Source: Chloroflexi bacterium HGW-Chloroflexi-4 | Lineage (GTDB): Bacteria; Chloroflexota; Anaerolineae; Anaerolineales; Anaerolineaceae | Direction: 5' to 3' | Assembly (NCBI GenBank): GCA_002840715.1 | Contig: PHBW01000037.1 | Location: forward strand, 1-47,629 | DNA length: 47,629 nt | Shown: positions 6,828-14,952 of the stretch, piece by piece | Layout: every line of letters starts with the position of its first letter | How positions within the stretch are numbered: position 1 is the first letter of the stretch | The notes under the pieces: model-generated | The model's database searches: none | Seen by the model: only the letters and a program-made list of their open reading frames with translations | Told to the model about the DNA's origin: nothing | Translations under genes and position numbers: made by a program

Positions 6828-9125
6828 ATGATTAATAATCATCCTTACTATAAAGACCTTCGGCATATTATTGCTGCCGATCTTCGCTGTTCAACCATCA
6901 CCCCAGAAGATGATCAAATCTGGGAGTTGGAAAGCACAAGGGGTGAACCGCCTGGATTGGCTTTTCAAACGACTTATGGGTTAAGGGCTTATGGCATTCG
7001 AGTTTTTCCTCGATTCAGTATCAATAAGGTTCCTGTCTCAAATCCACACTCGTTTTCGACAAGGCCGGTGATACATTATGCGGCCCCAAATTATGTTGAA
7101 ATTCATTATTTGCCATTCTCCACATTAGACGTCATTCAAAAGACCTGGGTTCCCGACAGCCACACATTGATCTCACAGGTCGGGTTGACCAATACCAGTG
7201 CCGACCTTGTTCAGCTTTGGATGGAGTGGATTGTTCAATTAAATCCGCTGCTCACCGGTTCGCCCATGACATCAGTACAAATCAGTGTTAACACTGTATT
7301 ACAAGGCCAGACAGGTAATTTGTTTCCGGTATTCCTGCTGACGGGAGGTCCGAGAGGTGATCTTTCGGCGTTTCCGAGCCTTGGTATTGATGTAACCTTG
7401 CCGCCACATGCCAGCCGGTATTTTTCTTGGGCACTGGCTACGCTCAATAACATTGAGGATTCATTTTATGCTGCACGCAAAGCCACATCTTATACCCTTG
7501 ATAACGAACAGATCAAGATTGAAATGCTGCAAAAAGGCCAAACGGTCAGGTTTGATTTTGGAGATTCAAGTCTCAATCATAGAATGGAAGAAAGCCAACA
7601 ACGTACTTTCCAACTGCTCCTTCCGCCATACCGTATCCTTAACAATAGCTGGTACGTAACAAAACGCAACCCGGAGCACGGCAATTTGCCCGTTGAAAAC
7701 AGCAGCGGATTTTCTGCCGATTGGGGTATTCAAAAGATGACAGAAATCTGGGCGCTCAGCCGCATCCTGCTGCCGCTCAAGCCAGATCTGGTAAAAGGCA
7801 TGCTGCAAAATGTGTTGGATCAACAGGGCGTTGATGGCACTGTTTATGCTCAAATTAACTGGAATGGCAAGGTGACGAATCTGGCAGCGGCACCACTTGC
7901 AGCATCTCTGGCGGCTGATGTTTTTGAATCCACTGGCGATAAGGAGTGGCTGGTTCATAATTATGCTGCTCTCATTCGTGCGTTAAAAATCTGGTTTCAA
8001 CCTGAAAACGATCATGATCAAGATGGCTGGCCTGAATGGCAGCATCTTTTGCAAACTGCATTGGCTGATAATACAGTTTATGAACACAAAACCAAACTCG
8101 AAGTGCTCATTAAGACGGCTGAATGGCCCTCACTGGCTGCGTTGCTGCTGAATGAATGCCGCGCCTTAATTAAAATGACCAAATGGCTCAACGATCCAAC
8201 TGATTTGGATTGGCTGGAAAGTCAGGTTCTGCAGCTCGGAAAAGCACTTGAGCAAAGCTGGGACCAAAATCGGCGTATGTTTTTGTTCAGAGATCAGGCC
8301 GGACATTTTTCAGCCAGGGGAAAAGTTCTACATAATTTTAGACAAAATGACGTAGCTGAAACCATAAGCGCTTTAAGCCATCCTTGCAGGTTGGTGGTGC
8401 GCATGCAAACCAGGGAGATCGATAACCGAACCATCGTTTGCCAGATAAAGGGCGTCATTAATCACCATAAAAAGACGATCACTTATTCAGATAGAGACTG
8501 CTATTGGGAAGATCATAACGGCCTGGCAGTGGGTAATGAAATTTTTTCGAAAGTTAAGAAAATCACAGTTAACGGCCTGAAAAAAGGTGAGAGTCTTATC
8601 GTGGAAACGCCTGATCATTTTTTTCAATCAGCCGAGATGATCATTCCTTTGTGGGCGGGAGTCGGTTCAAAGATTCAGACTGAAGCGCTCATCAAAGCTG
8701 GAAAGCAATTCATGGATTCAACAGATTGCGAAATTCCATTTTACGTAAAAATCATGTGGCTTGAAGCCTTAATGAATACCAACCATAAAGATTTGGCCAG
8801 CCAGTATTTCAAAAAATGGTTTTTGGGCTTTTCGCAGAATTCAGCAGATGCAGAAACCCAATCAGCCTCTAATGCGCATTATTCAGTGACAACCGGGTTG
8901 GAGCAGTTGCTGCCACTCAAAACGATCTTGCAACTGCTCGGTATTGAACGAATTTCTGACGAGGAGTTGATTCTCGACGGTTTTAATGATTTTTTCCCCA
9001 AGGTTAATGTACAATATAAGAAGTTCAAGCTTGATCTTGAATCTGGTCAAGCAAGAGTTGAAAATCTGAATGGAGAAAGCGTTTTAATCACGGAACCCGG
9101 TCCACACCGGATCAAGCTCTCCTGA
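6828..9125 (+). CDS. Large protein of unknown function, six-hairpin-glycosidase-like
   Basis: The 765 residues have no signal peptide or membrane segment, so the protein is probably cytoplasmic. The first ~260 residues look beta-rich. The middle (about 290-500) is helical and contains DHDQDGWPEW, which resembles the Asp/Glu loop of (alpha/alpha)6-barrel glycosidases such as GH63/GH116 or amylo-alpha-1,6-glucosidases. The C-terminal part resumes helices, with GLEQLLPLKTIL. Whether catalytic acids are complete cannot be judged. The stop is followed within 5 nt by the start of the first DUF970 gene, so the three genes form one operon from a leaderless promoter. The glycosidase link is inference from one motif and general layout. 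Confidence 0.7.
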   Translation: MINNHPYYKDLRHIIAADLRCSTITPEDDQIWELESTRGEPPGLAFQTTYGLRAYGIRVFPRFSINKVPVSNPHSFSTRPVIHYAAPNYVEIHYLPFSTLDVIQKTWVPDSHTLISQVGLTNTSADLVQLWMEWIVQLNPLLTGSPMTSVQISVNTVLQGQTGNLFPVFLLTGGPRGDLSAFPSLGIDVTLPPHASRYFSWALATLNNIEDSFYAARKATSYTLDNEQIKIEMLQKGQTVRFDFGDSSLNHRMEESQQRTFQLLLPPYRILNNSWYVTKRNPEHGNLPVENSSGFSADWGIQKMTEIWALSRILLPLKPDLVKGMLQNVLDQQGVDGTVYAQINWNGKVTNLAAAPLAASLAADVFESTGDKEWLVHNYAALIRALKIWFQPENDHDQDGWPEWQHLLQTALADNTVYEHKTKLEVLIKTAEWPSLAALLLNECRALIKMTKWLNDPTDLDWLESQVLQLGKALEQSWDQNRRMFLFRDQAGHFSARGKVLHNFRQNDVAETISALSHPCRLVVRMQTREIDNRTIVCQIKGVINHHKKTITYSDRDCYWEDHNGLAVGNEIFSKVKKITVNGLKKGESLIVETPDHFFQSAEMIIPLWAGVGSKIQTEALIKAGKQFMDSTDCEIPFYVKIMWLEALMNTNHKDLASQYFKKWFLGFSQNSADAETQSASNAHYSVTTGLEQLLPLKTILQLLGIERISDEELILDGFNDFFPKVNVQYKKFKLDLESGQARVENLNGESVLITEPGPHRIKLS

Positions 9126-9129
9126 GGAG

Positions 9130-9483
9130 GTGAAAGAAGAAGATCATGAAGGCCAAGTTCCACGAATTCTTAGCATGGCTGTAGTTCAATCACAGGATGC
9201 AGACATCGCCCAGGATGCTCTACGCGATATGGGAATGTTTGTCACGCGGTTGCCAAGCCAGGGTGCTTTTTTAGGCCGCCGAAACGCCACACTGCTTATC
9301 TGTTCGCCCAAAATCAAACTTCCAGAAATTTTGCAATCTTTGAAAGAAAACTGCAGACAACGGATTGAATATATCTCCGTTCCGCTCGAAAGTGCGCCGC
9401 TTCCGATGCCGTCTCCGACCCCGATCACTGTGGGTGGTGCAACCGTGTTCACATTGGATATAGAATATTTTGAGGAGTTGTAG
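9130..9483 (+). CDS. PII-like cyclic-di-AMP receptor homologue 1 (DUF970/PstA/DarA)
   Basis: DUF970 proteins form PII-like trimers that bind cyclic di-AMP in Firmicutes. Visible family blocks are MAVVQSQDAD (strand 1 and turn), LPSQGAFLGRRNATLLI (counterpart of ASTGGFL...GNTT), SLKENCRQR and VGGATVFTLDIEYFEEL. The Thr, Phe, Leu and Asn that line the ligand pocket in known receptors appear kept, while Thr-Gly-Gly has become Gln-Gly-Ala. The start is uncertain: GTG 9130 lies too close to GAGGAG (9124-9129) for a normal ribosome site, but ATG 9175 would remove strand 1. Reinitiation after the upstream stop (9123-9125) is plausible. Confidence 0.82.
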   Translation: MKEEDHEGQVPRILSMAVVQSQDADIAQDALRDMGMFVTRLPSQGAFLGRRNATLLICSPKIKLPEILQSLKENCRQRIEYISVPLESAPLPMPSPTPITVGGATVFTLDIEYFEEL

Positions 9484-9485
9484 AC

Positions 9486-9752
9486 ATGAAAATGATCATT
9501 ACAATCATAAAAGATAATGATACAGATGCGTTAACCAAAGCGTTGACCTCTGATGGTTTTCGCGTCACAACCATTGCCTCCACCGGTGGATTTCTACGCA
9601 GCGGTGTGAGCACCCTCTTGTGCGGTGTTGAAGACGATCAGGTCAAAAAAGCACTCGAGGTTATTCACAAGGTCTTTCCGCCTCAGCCGGAGACCGAGAC
9701 GAAACGCTGCACCCTCTTTGTGATGAACGTGGCTGATTCACAGCATTTCTAG
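9486..9752 (+). CDS. PII-like cyclic-di-AMP receptor homologue 2 (DUF970/PstA/DarA)
   Basis: The second DUF970 copy starts 3 nt after the first stops, with GAGGAG upstream. At 88 residues it is shorter than homologue 1. It keeps the classic core: MIITIIKDNDTDALTKAL, FRVTTIASTGGFLRSG and GVEDDQVKKALEVI. The Asn of the usual GNTT motif is Val here (SGVSTLL), and the C-terminal GGATVF strand is only loosely matched by CTLFVMNVADSQHF. The two copies are about as different from each other as unrelated family members, so they may form hetero-oligomers or bind different ligands. No cyclic-di-AMP synthase is in the window. Confidence 0.85.
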   Translation: MKMIITIIKDNDTDALTKALTSDGFRVTTIASTGGFLRSGVSTLLCGVEDDQVKKALEVIHKVFPPQPETETKRCTLFVMNVADSQHF

Positions 9753-9779
9753 AACTAGATTAATAAATGGGTTTGGAAG

Positions 9780-9809
9780 GGTGGGCTCGATAGTTGAGCT
9801 CACCTTTTT
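9780..9809 (+). terminator. Rho-independent terminator after the DUF970 pair
   Basis: A 9-bp stem with one G-U pair (9780-9788 with 9796-9804, loop of 7) is followed by five T (9805-9809). It ends the 6828-9752 operon ahead of the convergent amrA gene. Confidence 0.85.
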
Positions 9810-9867
9810 AAGTCCATTGAAGATTGTTCCATTTCTCTTTACGTCACATTAGAAGGCCAATGAATTG

Positions 9868-10443
9868 TTATTTCTCCTCAAACTCTTCCACATGATAGAT
9901 CGAAACTTCGAGAACTTTACGCTTCCAAAGGTCTGAGGCTGCCCCCATTTTGGTGCATAAATGAGACAAAAAATCTTCAGTTTCAGGTAATTGCTCCCAG
10001 ACCTGAGGTAAAAAGGTCGCCCTCCTGAATCCGTCTTTGAGGATCACCCCATCCACATTGGGTTTGAGTAATCCGGGCAGGTCCTCGGGTTTTTGATAGG
10101 TGAGCGGCGAGCTGGGGGTTAACCTTGATATTTCGATGTGCAGTTTTGAGATTTCGGCGCTTGTCACCGGCGGAAAGCGATAATCTTCAAGTGCTGCCTG
10201 CCGGGCATGGTCGCGCACGTCCTCTACGAGACTCTGGTAAGCCTCGAGCGAACCAATACAGCCCCTGAGTTGACTGTTCAGGGTCAGGGTCACAAAAGAT
10301 GCCCCATTCTGTCTCAGTGAATCTGTAAGATCAGTGTCCCCCCAGGTGGGTAGAGGTTGATGATTGACAGCATTGACAATCGTTTGACGCGCCAAAGATA
10401 AAAGAAAGTCTTTTTCGTGGTCTGAAAGTGGATTTTTCATCAT
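9868..10443 (-). CDS. amrA: AMMECR1-domain protein (AmmeMemoRadiSam system protein A)
   Basis: A 191-residue AMMECR1-fold protein, bacterial AmrA type. The family hallmark LRGCIGSLEAYQSL lies at about residues 59-72, and EDYRFPPV, DGVILKDGFRRATFLPQVWEQL and the C-terminal YHVEEFEE match the family. Its biochemical role is not established; in many genomes it sits with a MEMO1-like protein and a radical SAM enzyme, or these are fused. Neither partner is present here. It overlaps the flavin reductase gene by 4 nt (ATGATGA), which makes the two cotranscribed. Confidence 0.93.
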   Translation of the reverse strand: MMKNPLSDHEKDFLLSLARQTIVNAVNHQPLPTWGDTDLTDSLRQNGASFVTLTLNSQLRGCIGSLEAYQSLVEDVRDHARQAALEDYRFPPVTSAEISKLHIEISRLTPSSPLTYQKPEDLPGLLKPNVDGVILKDGFRRATFLPQVWEQLPETEDFLSHLCTKMGAASDLWKRKVLEVSIYHVEEFEEK

Positions 10444-10913
10444 AACTCCAGGTGGTGATATTTGCGGTTGCCATAAATCAAAGCTAACGTTTTATCTTCT
10501 GTACGTGCCTCAAGCACTTCGCCTACCAGCAAGATGGAATTCGGCATCTCGAATTGGTGAACTACCCCACAAGCCAGCTCGCCTAACCCTCCGGCAATCA
10601 CCGGGACGTTTTGCGCCAACCGCAGAATGGATATTCCGTTCATGCGGTCGCCATCATCCGGGATGACACCGGCGAATCGATCCGCAATGGGCTGCTGTGC
10701 TACCGCCAGCAGGGTGACGCCAAATAATCCAGTCTGTGTGATCATGTTAAAAGTGCGGGTTTGCTTTGCCAGGGTCACGCAGATGCGTGGAGGATCAATG
10801 GATACAGAGACAAGCGACCCGACCGTCATGCCGTGGATCTTGCCATCCGTCTCGGCGGTGACCACTGAAACCCCGGTGACCCAATGTCGCATTACTTCTC
10901 TCAAATCTTCCAT
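10440..10913 (-). CDS. Flavin reductase-like FMN-binding protein
   Basis: A short (157 residues) split-barrel flavin-binding protein of the flavin reductase domain family (HpaC/ActVB-like). Such proteins reduce FMN or FAD with NAD(P)H, often for a partner oxygenase or other flavoenzyme. Supporting blocks are MRHWVTGVSVVTAETDGKIHGMTV, SLVSVSIDPPRICVTLAKQTRT and GVTLLAVAQQPIADRF, all near the N-terminal half, and a conserved LLVGEVLEA strand. First gene of the amrA operon, with a good promoter at 10969-10997 and a ~49-nt leader. No obvious client oxygenase lies nearby. Confidence 0.9.
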   Translation of the reverse strand: MEDLREVMRHWVTGVSVVTAETDGKIHGMTVGSLVSVSIDPPRICVTLAKQTRTFNMITQTGLFGVTLLAVAQQPIADRFAGVIPDDGDRMNGISILRLAQNVPVIAGGLGELACGVVHQFEMPNSILLVGEVLEARTEDKTLALIYGNRKYHHLEL

Positions 10914-10968
10914 GTTTTTCCAATCATCTGATGTTATTTTCCTGCAAATTAGTGTCTCTTATGAACAG

Positions 10969-10997
10969 TTTATACTTTGTCCCATAGATGAAGTCAA
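10969..10997 (-). promoter_or_regulatory. Sigma-70-type promoter of the flavin reductase-amrA operon
   Basis: On the minus strand: TTGACT (10992-10997), a 17-nt spacer, TATAAA (10969-10974). Predicted start near 10962. Confidence 0.65.
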
Positions 10998-11037
10998 GCA
11001 CAAATTGTGAGACAAATTTGGACTTTGGCATAAACCT

Positions 11038-11046
11038 TGCTATAAT
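11038..11046 (+). promoter_or_regulatory. Extended -10 promoter of the cell-wall operon
   Basis: TGCTATAAT (extended -10, perfect hexamer at 11041-11046), with a partial -35 TTGGAC 17 nt upstream (11018-11023). Predicted start is near 11053, only about 5 nt before the ATG at 11058, so the mRNA would be nearly leaderless. Confidence 0.6.
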
Positions 11047-11057
11047 TCTTGAAGAAT

Positions 11058-11942
11058 ATGTCGAATATTAATGTATCCAACCAATACCCTGATGACGAAG
11101 AACAGGATGTTGAACAAACAACCTCTGCTTCAAGTTCTTCATACGCAGCAAAACCTGCTTCAATCCCCCGAGGCAAGTTTGGCTTGTTTTCTGGCATCCA
11201 GACCATCATCACCTATGCATTCTTATTTGCTACCCTTTTTACTCTCTTTACTCCGGATAACCTATTCTCGGGTCAAATGCTGACCCGTGTGTTTGAAGCC
11301 TGGCAGGCGAACCCGACCACCATGGCACCGCTTGCTACAGAAGCGGCCAGCATGGATGTGAATCGCATCGGTATCGTTTCAGGTCATTGGAAGAACGATA
11401 CGGGTGCAATTTGCTCAAACGGACTCACTGAAGAACAGGTAAACCTCCGAATCGCCAGCCTTGTGCAGTCCAAATTGGCGGCTGAAGGCTTCCAGGTTGA
11501 TTTATTGGAAGAGTTCGATTCCCGCTTGTCACAGTACAAAGCCATCGCCCTCGTCTCAATTCACGCTGATACATGTGATTTTATGAATGATGCTGCTACT
11601 GGTTACAAAGTGGCTGCAGCGCTTGACAGCGCTTACCCTGAAAAAGCTACCCGCTTGACCATGTGTCTGGTGGACCGATATGGAAAAGCCACCGGGCTGC
11701 AATACAAGACCAACACGACCACAGATATGACCTCATATCATGCTTTTGGCGAAATCAATACAGAGACAACTGCAGCCATTATTGAGGCGGGTTATCTCAA
11801 TCTTGATCAACAAATTCTGACACAAAAACCTGATCTGATTGCACAAGGTATTGTGGATGGATTATTGTGCTTTATTCGTAATGAAAATGTGACTCCTACT
11901 CAAACCAATCAGACAGTAGTTCCAACCCTGACAAGCCCATGA
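11058..11942 (+). CDS. N-acetylmuramoyl-L-alanine amidase (Amidase_3 type), membrane-anchored
   Basis: A zinc amidase that cleaves the bond between muramic acid and the stem peptide. A polar N-terminal tail is followed by one membrane anchor (TIITYAFLFATLFTLFT, about residues 50-68) and an extracytoplasmic catalytic domain. Zinc ligands and catalytic residues are visible as His in IVSGHW, Glu in GLTEEQVN, His in SIHAD and Glu in IIEAGYL. The C-terminus is a short Thr/Pro tail. I chose ATG 11058 because the in-frame TTG at 11049 lies between the -10 and the predicted RNA start. The stop overlaps the next start (ATGA), so it is cotranslated with the L,D-transpeptidase. Confidence 0.88.
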   Translation: MSNINVSNQYPDDEEQDVEQTTSASSSSYAAKPASIPRGKFGLFSGIQTIITYAFLFATLFTLFTPDNLFSGQMLTRVFEAWQANPTTMAPLATEAASMDVNRIGIVSGHWKNDTGAICSNGLTEEQVNLRIASLVQSKLAAEGFQVDLLEEFDSRLSQYKAIALVSIHADTCDFMNDAATGYKVAAALDSAYPEKATRLTMCLVDRYGKATGLQYKTNTTTDMTSYHAFGEINTETTAAIIEAGYLNLDQQILTQKPDLIAQGIVDGLLCFIRNENVTPTQTNQTVVPTLTSP

Positions 11943-13819
11943 GCGATCAATCAGTCTATCAATTAAGAGTTGCACTGGTCAATGCCCAAGTTGCGCTTCA
12001 GCAAAAAAACAAAATGGAAGCGAGACGATGGGCATCGATTGCGCTAAAAATTAATCCTGCGAGCGAAGAAGCATGGATGATAATGGGGGCGATTTCAAGC
12101 CCGTCGGCTAGTGTGGCTTATCTTAAAAAAGCACTCCAAATCAACCCCAAAAATGAACGCGCGGCAAAAGGGTTGCAGTGGGCTGAAGCCCGGATGGCTG
12201 AGTTTTTGGCAACCACCCCTGCCATTCAAGTTGTTGCGATTCCATCTGTAAAACCTGAATCATCGTCAGTGGAAGTTCCAGTTGTTGAACGTGAATTTAT
12301 CGCCGAACCCATTGTGGTGGAATTGGTCAAAGAAGTTGAACTTCAGAACCAGGAACCTGAACCCACTGTTGAAGCCCCTGCATTGGAATCCGAATTACCT
12401 GTTGAACCTTCAATCGAGAAAGCGTTTATTCAACCTTCAACGGATACTCTTGAATCTGAACCTGAAATAGATGCCGACTTGCCTATTCAACCGCCGATGA
12501 CAAAAGAGGTGGTTGAATCCTCACCTGGTGAAGTTGAATCTGAAGCTCCTGTAGAACCAAAAGATAGTTTTGAAACCACGAAGATGGAGCCAGATTGGGA
12601 GGCGCTTGATTCACTGGATTCAGAGCCTGCCTGGGAATCCATCGAACCACCAATCCCCCCTGTTGGTCCGACAGTCCAACCTCCACAAGACGCCGATTGG
12701 TCATCACTTGAATCTCTGGTATCAGAGCTTGATCAGAACAAGAGTGAACCACCGCCATTGCCGGTTGATAAGGTTGAAGAGACTCTGTCTCAAGAACCAG
12801 ATTGGTCCGCACTCGAATCCTTGATGGCTGAACCGGACCCATATCCGTTGGACCCAGCCATTTCGCCGTTTGTTCCTGATGAAGAAACCCCAGTTTTGAA
12901 CTCAGATTGGAAGCCGATTGCATTTGACGACCAATATCCTGATGAAGGTGTCCAAGAGTCACTAGGTGAAGATTTTTCAGAGCCCATTGATATTATGGCT
13001 CGCCTCAACGAAAGTGAATCTGATCGTCAACAAGAATTGATCTCTGAATTCAGGCCAGAAATCGAACCCGTTTTAGGTGAAGAATCGGTCACAATAAAAC
13101 CAGAAAAGCCGAAAAAAGTAAAGAAACCGGCCGGTTATGGGTGGGCAGCAGCACTGATTATTTTATTGGTGCTAGCCGTTTCTGCAGTGGTGGTTTGGGC
13201 TGCATTACCTGGATTAATTGCACTTTCACGCAGCTCTGCGGCGCCGATTCCTGGCGGCTATCTTAACAAACCGTCCTTAACGCCGACGCATACCGTCACA
13301 CCCACCGCGACATTGACGCCCACGCCAACCGAAACGCCGACACCGACAGCCACTGAAACACCGCTGCCGACTGAAACACCAACGGTTACTGAGACCCCCT
13401 GGCCAACCAACACACCCAAACCCTACGCGGCTCAACCAAAACCCGTGGATGCATCCTCCGATCTTTCTGGCCATTGGATTGATGTTGACCTCGGCGAACA
13501 GCGTCTTTATGCTTATGACGGCGATACACTCGTTTCATCTTTTTTGGTTTCGACCGGCACCTCGGCTCATCCGACTGTTACCGGCACATATGCAGTCTAT
13601 GTAAAATACACCTACACGGATATGCGAGGCCCCGGTTATTATCTGCCTGATGTTCCCTATACCATGTACTTTTACCAGGGTTACGGCATTCACGGCACGT
13701 ACTGGCATGATAATTTTGGCACTCCCATGAGCCATGGCTGTGTCAATATGCGTACCAGCGAAGCTGAATGGATTTTCAATTTTTCAAAAGTTGGAACTCC
13801 GGTTATTGTTCACTATTAA
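11939..13819 (+). CDS. YkuD L,D-transpeptidase with TPR-like domain and periodic linker
   Basis: A 626-residue membrane protein. Residues ~1-85 resemble TPR helices (RRWASIALKINPASEEAWMIMG; ALQINPKNERAAKGL). Then comes a ~300-residue acidic Glu/Pro linker containing four DW motifs every 34-35 residues, a membrane segment (about 400-425), a Thr/Pro linker and a YkuD domain. The YkuD catalytic block HGTYWH...SHGCVNM is intact, with the nucleophile Cys at 601. YkuD enzymes make 3-3 cross-links in peptidoglycan or attach proteins, using a beta-lactam-tolerant Cys. A cytoplasmic TPR plus long acidic arm is an odd addition and suggests an intracellular partner. Confidence 0.93.
   Translation: MSDQSVYQLRVALVNAQVALQQKNKMEARRWASIALKINPASEEAWMIMGAISSPSASVAYLKKALQINPKNERAAKGLQWAEARMAEFLATTPAIQVVAIPSVKPESSSVEVPVVEREFIAEPIVVELVKEVELQNQEPEPTVEAPALESELPVEPSIEKAFIQPSTDTLESEPEIDADLPIQPPMTKEVVESSPGEVESEAPVEPKDSFETTKMEPDWEALDSLDSEPAWESIEPPIPPVGPTVQPPQDADWSSLESLVSELDQNKSEPPPLPVDKVEETLSQEPDWSALESLMAEPDPYPLDPAISPFVPDEETPVLNSDWKPIAFDDQYPDEGVQESLGEDFSEPIDIMARLNESESDRQQELISEFRPEIEPVLGEESVTIKPEKPKKVKKPAGYGWAAALIILLVLAVSAVVVWAALPGLIALSRSSAAPIPGGYLNKPSLTPTHTVTPTATLTPTPTETPTPTATETPLPTETPTVTETPWPTNTPKPYAAQPKPVDASSDLSGHWIDVDLGEQRLYAYDGDTLVSSFLVSTGTSAHPTVTGTYAVYVKYTYTDMRGPGYYLPDVPYTMYFYQGYGIHGTYWHDNFGTPMSHGCVNMRTSEAEWIFNFSKVGTPVIVHY
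12593..12910 (+). repeat. Four DW-motif repeats with 34-35-codon period
   Basis: GATTGG (Asp-Trp) codons occur at 12593, 12695, 12800 and 12905, spaced 102, 105 and 105 nt. The first three sit in a pattern like PDW-x-A/S-L-E/D-SL-x-x-E. They lie in the cytoplasmic acidic linker of the L,D-transpeptidase. Confidence 0.8.
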
Positions 13820-13824
13820 ATCTC

Positions 13825-14877
13825 ATGGCTGATTCATTCGATCTCAGACAATTTTCGCGGCGTGAGTTTCTACGCTTCAGCGGTGCAGCATTAATCTCTG
13901 TACTGGCATTGAATCGAACCTCATTTGCCTACGCTGATTCGGGAATTCAACAGAATTCAACCGCCCTTCTTGGCCGAATCACCAAAAAGCGTTTGGATTT
14001 ATTTGATATCCCCTCCAAAAAGGGCAAAGTAATCCGGGAATTGGCGTTGGACGAAGTGTTATCCATCACCAATACTGCCATTGGCAGCGATGATTCAACC
14101 AACAATCGTATCTGGTACGAGCTCAATGGAGAAGGATTTATTCACTCAGGGGTAGTTCAACCTGTTGCCAACAATCCGAATGATTTGGTGACCGACATCC
14201 CGGCATCCGGGCTGCTGGCTGAGGTTAGTGTACCTTTCACAGATGCTGTTTATGACCTCCAAAATCCTGAAGAAACCATCAGACTTTACTTTTCGACCAC
14301 GCACTGGATCCTGGGTGTTACAAAAGACAGCGCTGGAAAATGGTGGTATGAGGTCTTGGAAGATTTTTATCAAAAAAGTTATTATGTTACCCCCAAACAT
14401 TTGCGTGTTATTCCGCTTAATGAATTGACTCCGTTATCACCTCAAGTGCCCGCCATTGAAAAACGAATCGAAGTGCGTCTGGCAGATCAATTGGTGATTG
14501 CTTACGAAGGCGATGCCCAGGTGCAGTTGTTCCGCTGTTCGGCAGGAGTAAACAAGGCTGATATCTCATTAACCCCCGTTGGTAATTTCACCACAGATTA
14601 TAAACGTCCGTCCAGACACATGATCGACGGCAATGACCACCAAATGAACACCTTTAACTTACCCGGCGTTCCTTGGATCTCATACCTCGATGTAAATGGC
14701 ATATCTTTCCATGGCACCTACTGGCATAACAATTACGGCGTGGCCATGAGCCACGGTTGCATCAATTTACCGCCAGACTCAGCCAAATGGATCTACCGCT
14801 GGACTAATCCGATTGTTGGCGTTGGTGAGCAGCGCGGGTATAAAATGATGGGCGGCACCAGAGTGACCATCAAATAA
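13825..14877 (+). CDS. Tat-exported YkuD L,D-transpeptidase
   Basis: A second YkuD enzyme of 350 residues. The N-terminus has a twin-arginine motif (SRREFLRFSG) followed by a hydrophobic stretch, so it is likely exported by Tat. Two SH3-like segments occupy about 45-190. The YkuD domain (about 215-345) ends with FHGTYWHNNYGVAMSHGC, keeping the HxxxxxSHGC catalytic motif. I chose ATG 13825, which is the start with the Tat motif at the proper distance; it lies 6 nt after the stop of the previous gene. It is the third gene of the amidase operon and is closed by a strong terminator. Confidence 0.92.
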   Translation: MADSFDLRQFSRREFLRFSGAALISVLALNRTSFAYADSGIQQNSTALLGRITKKRLDLFDIPSKKGKVIRELALDEVLSITNTAIGSDDSTNNRIWYELNGEGFIHSGVVQPVANNPNDLVTDIPASGLLAEVSVPFTDAVYDLQNPEETIRLYFSTTHWILGVTKDSAGKWWYEVLEDFYQKSYYVTPKHLRVIPLNELTPLSPQVPAIEKRIEVRLADQLVIAYEGDAQVQLFRCSAGVNKADISLTPVGNFTTDYKRPSRHMIDGNDHQMNTFNLPGVPWISYLDVNGISFHGTYWHNNYGVAMSHGCINLPPDSAKWIYRWTNPIVGVGEQRGYKMMGGTRVTIK

Positions 14878-14897
14878 AAATTAATAAACTTCTAACA

Positions 14898-14929
14898 CGA
14901 ATCCAATCCGCTGGGGTTGGATTCGTTTT
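14898..14929 (+). terminator. Rho-independent terminator of the cell-wall operon
   Basis: A 12-bp stem (14898-14909 with 14914-14925, one G-U) is followed by TTTT. The run merges into TATAAT at 14929-14934, which could be the -10 of the next operon. Confidence 0.88.
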
Positions 14930-14952
14930 ATAATTATTCCAAGGTGAATAAT

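Noticed and set aside
9146..9184. A 12-codon frame with a good ATG and SD at the start of DUF970 copy 1, suggesting a frameshift or leader peptide
   Set aside because: The peptide does not resemble the DUF970 N-terminus, and the ribosome site is 15 nt away, too far. I keep the start of the real gene as uncertain instead.
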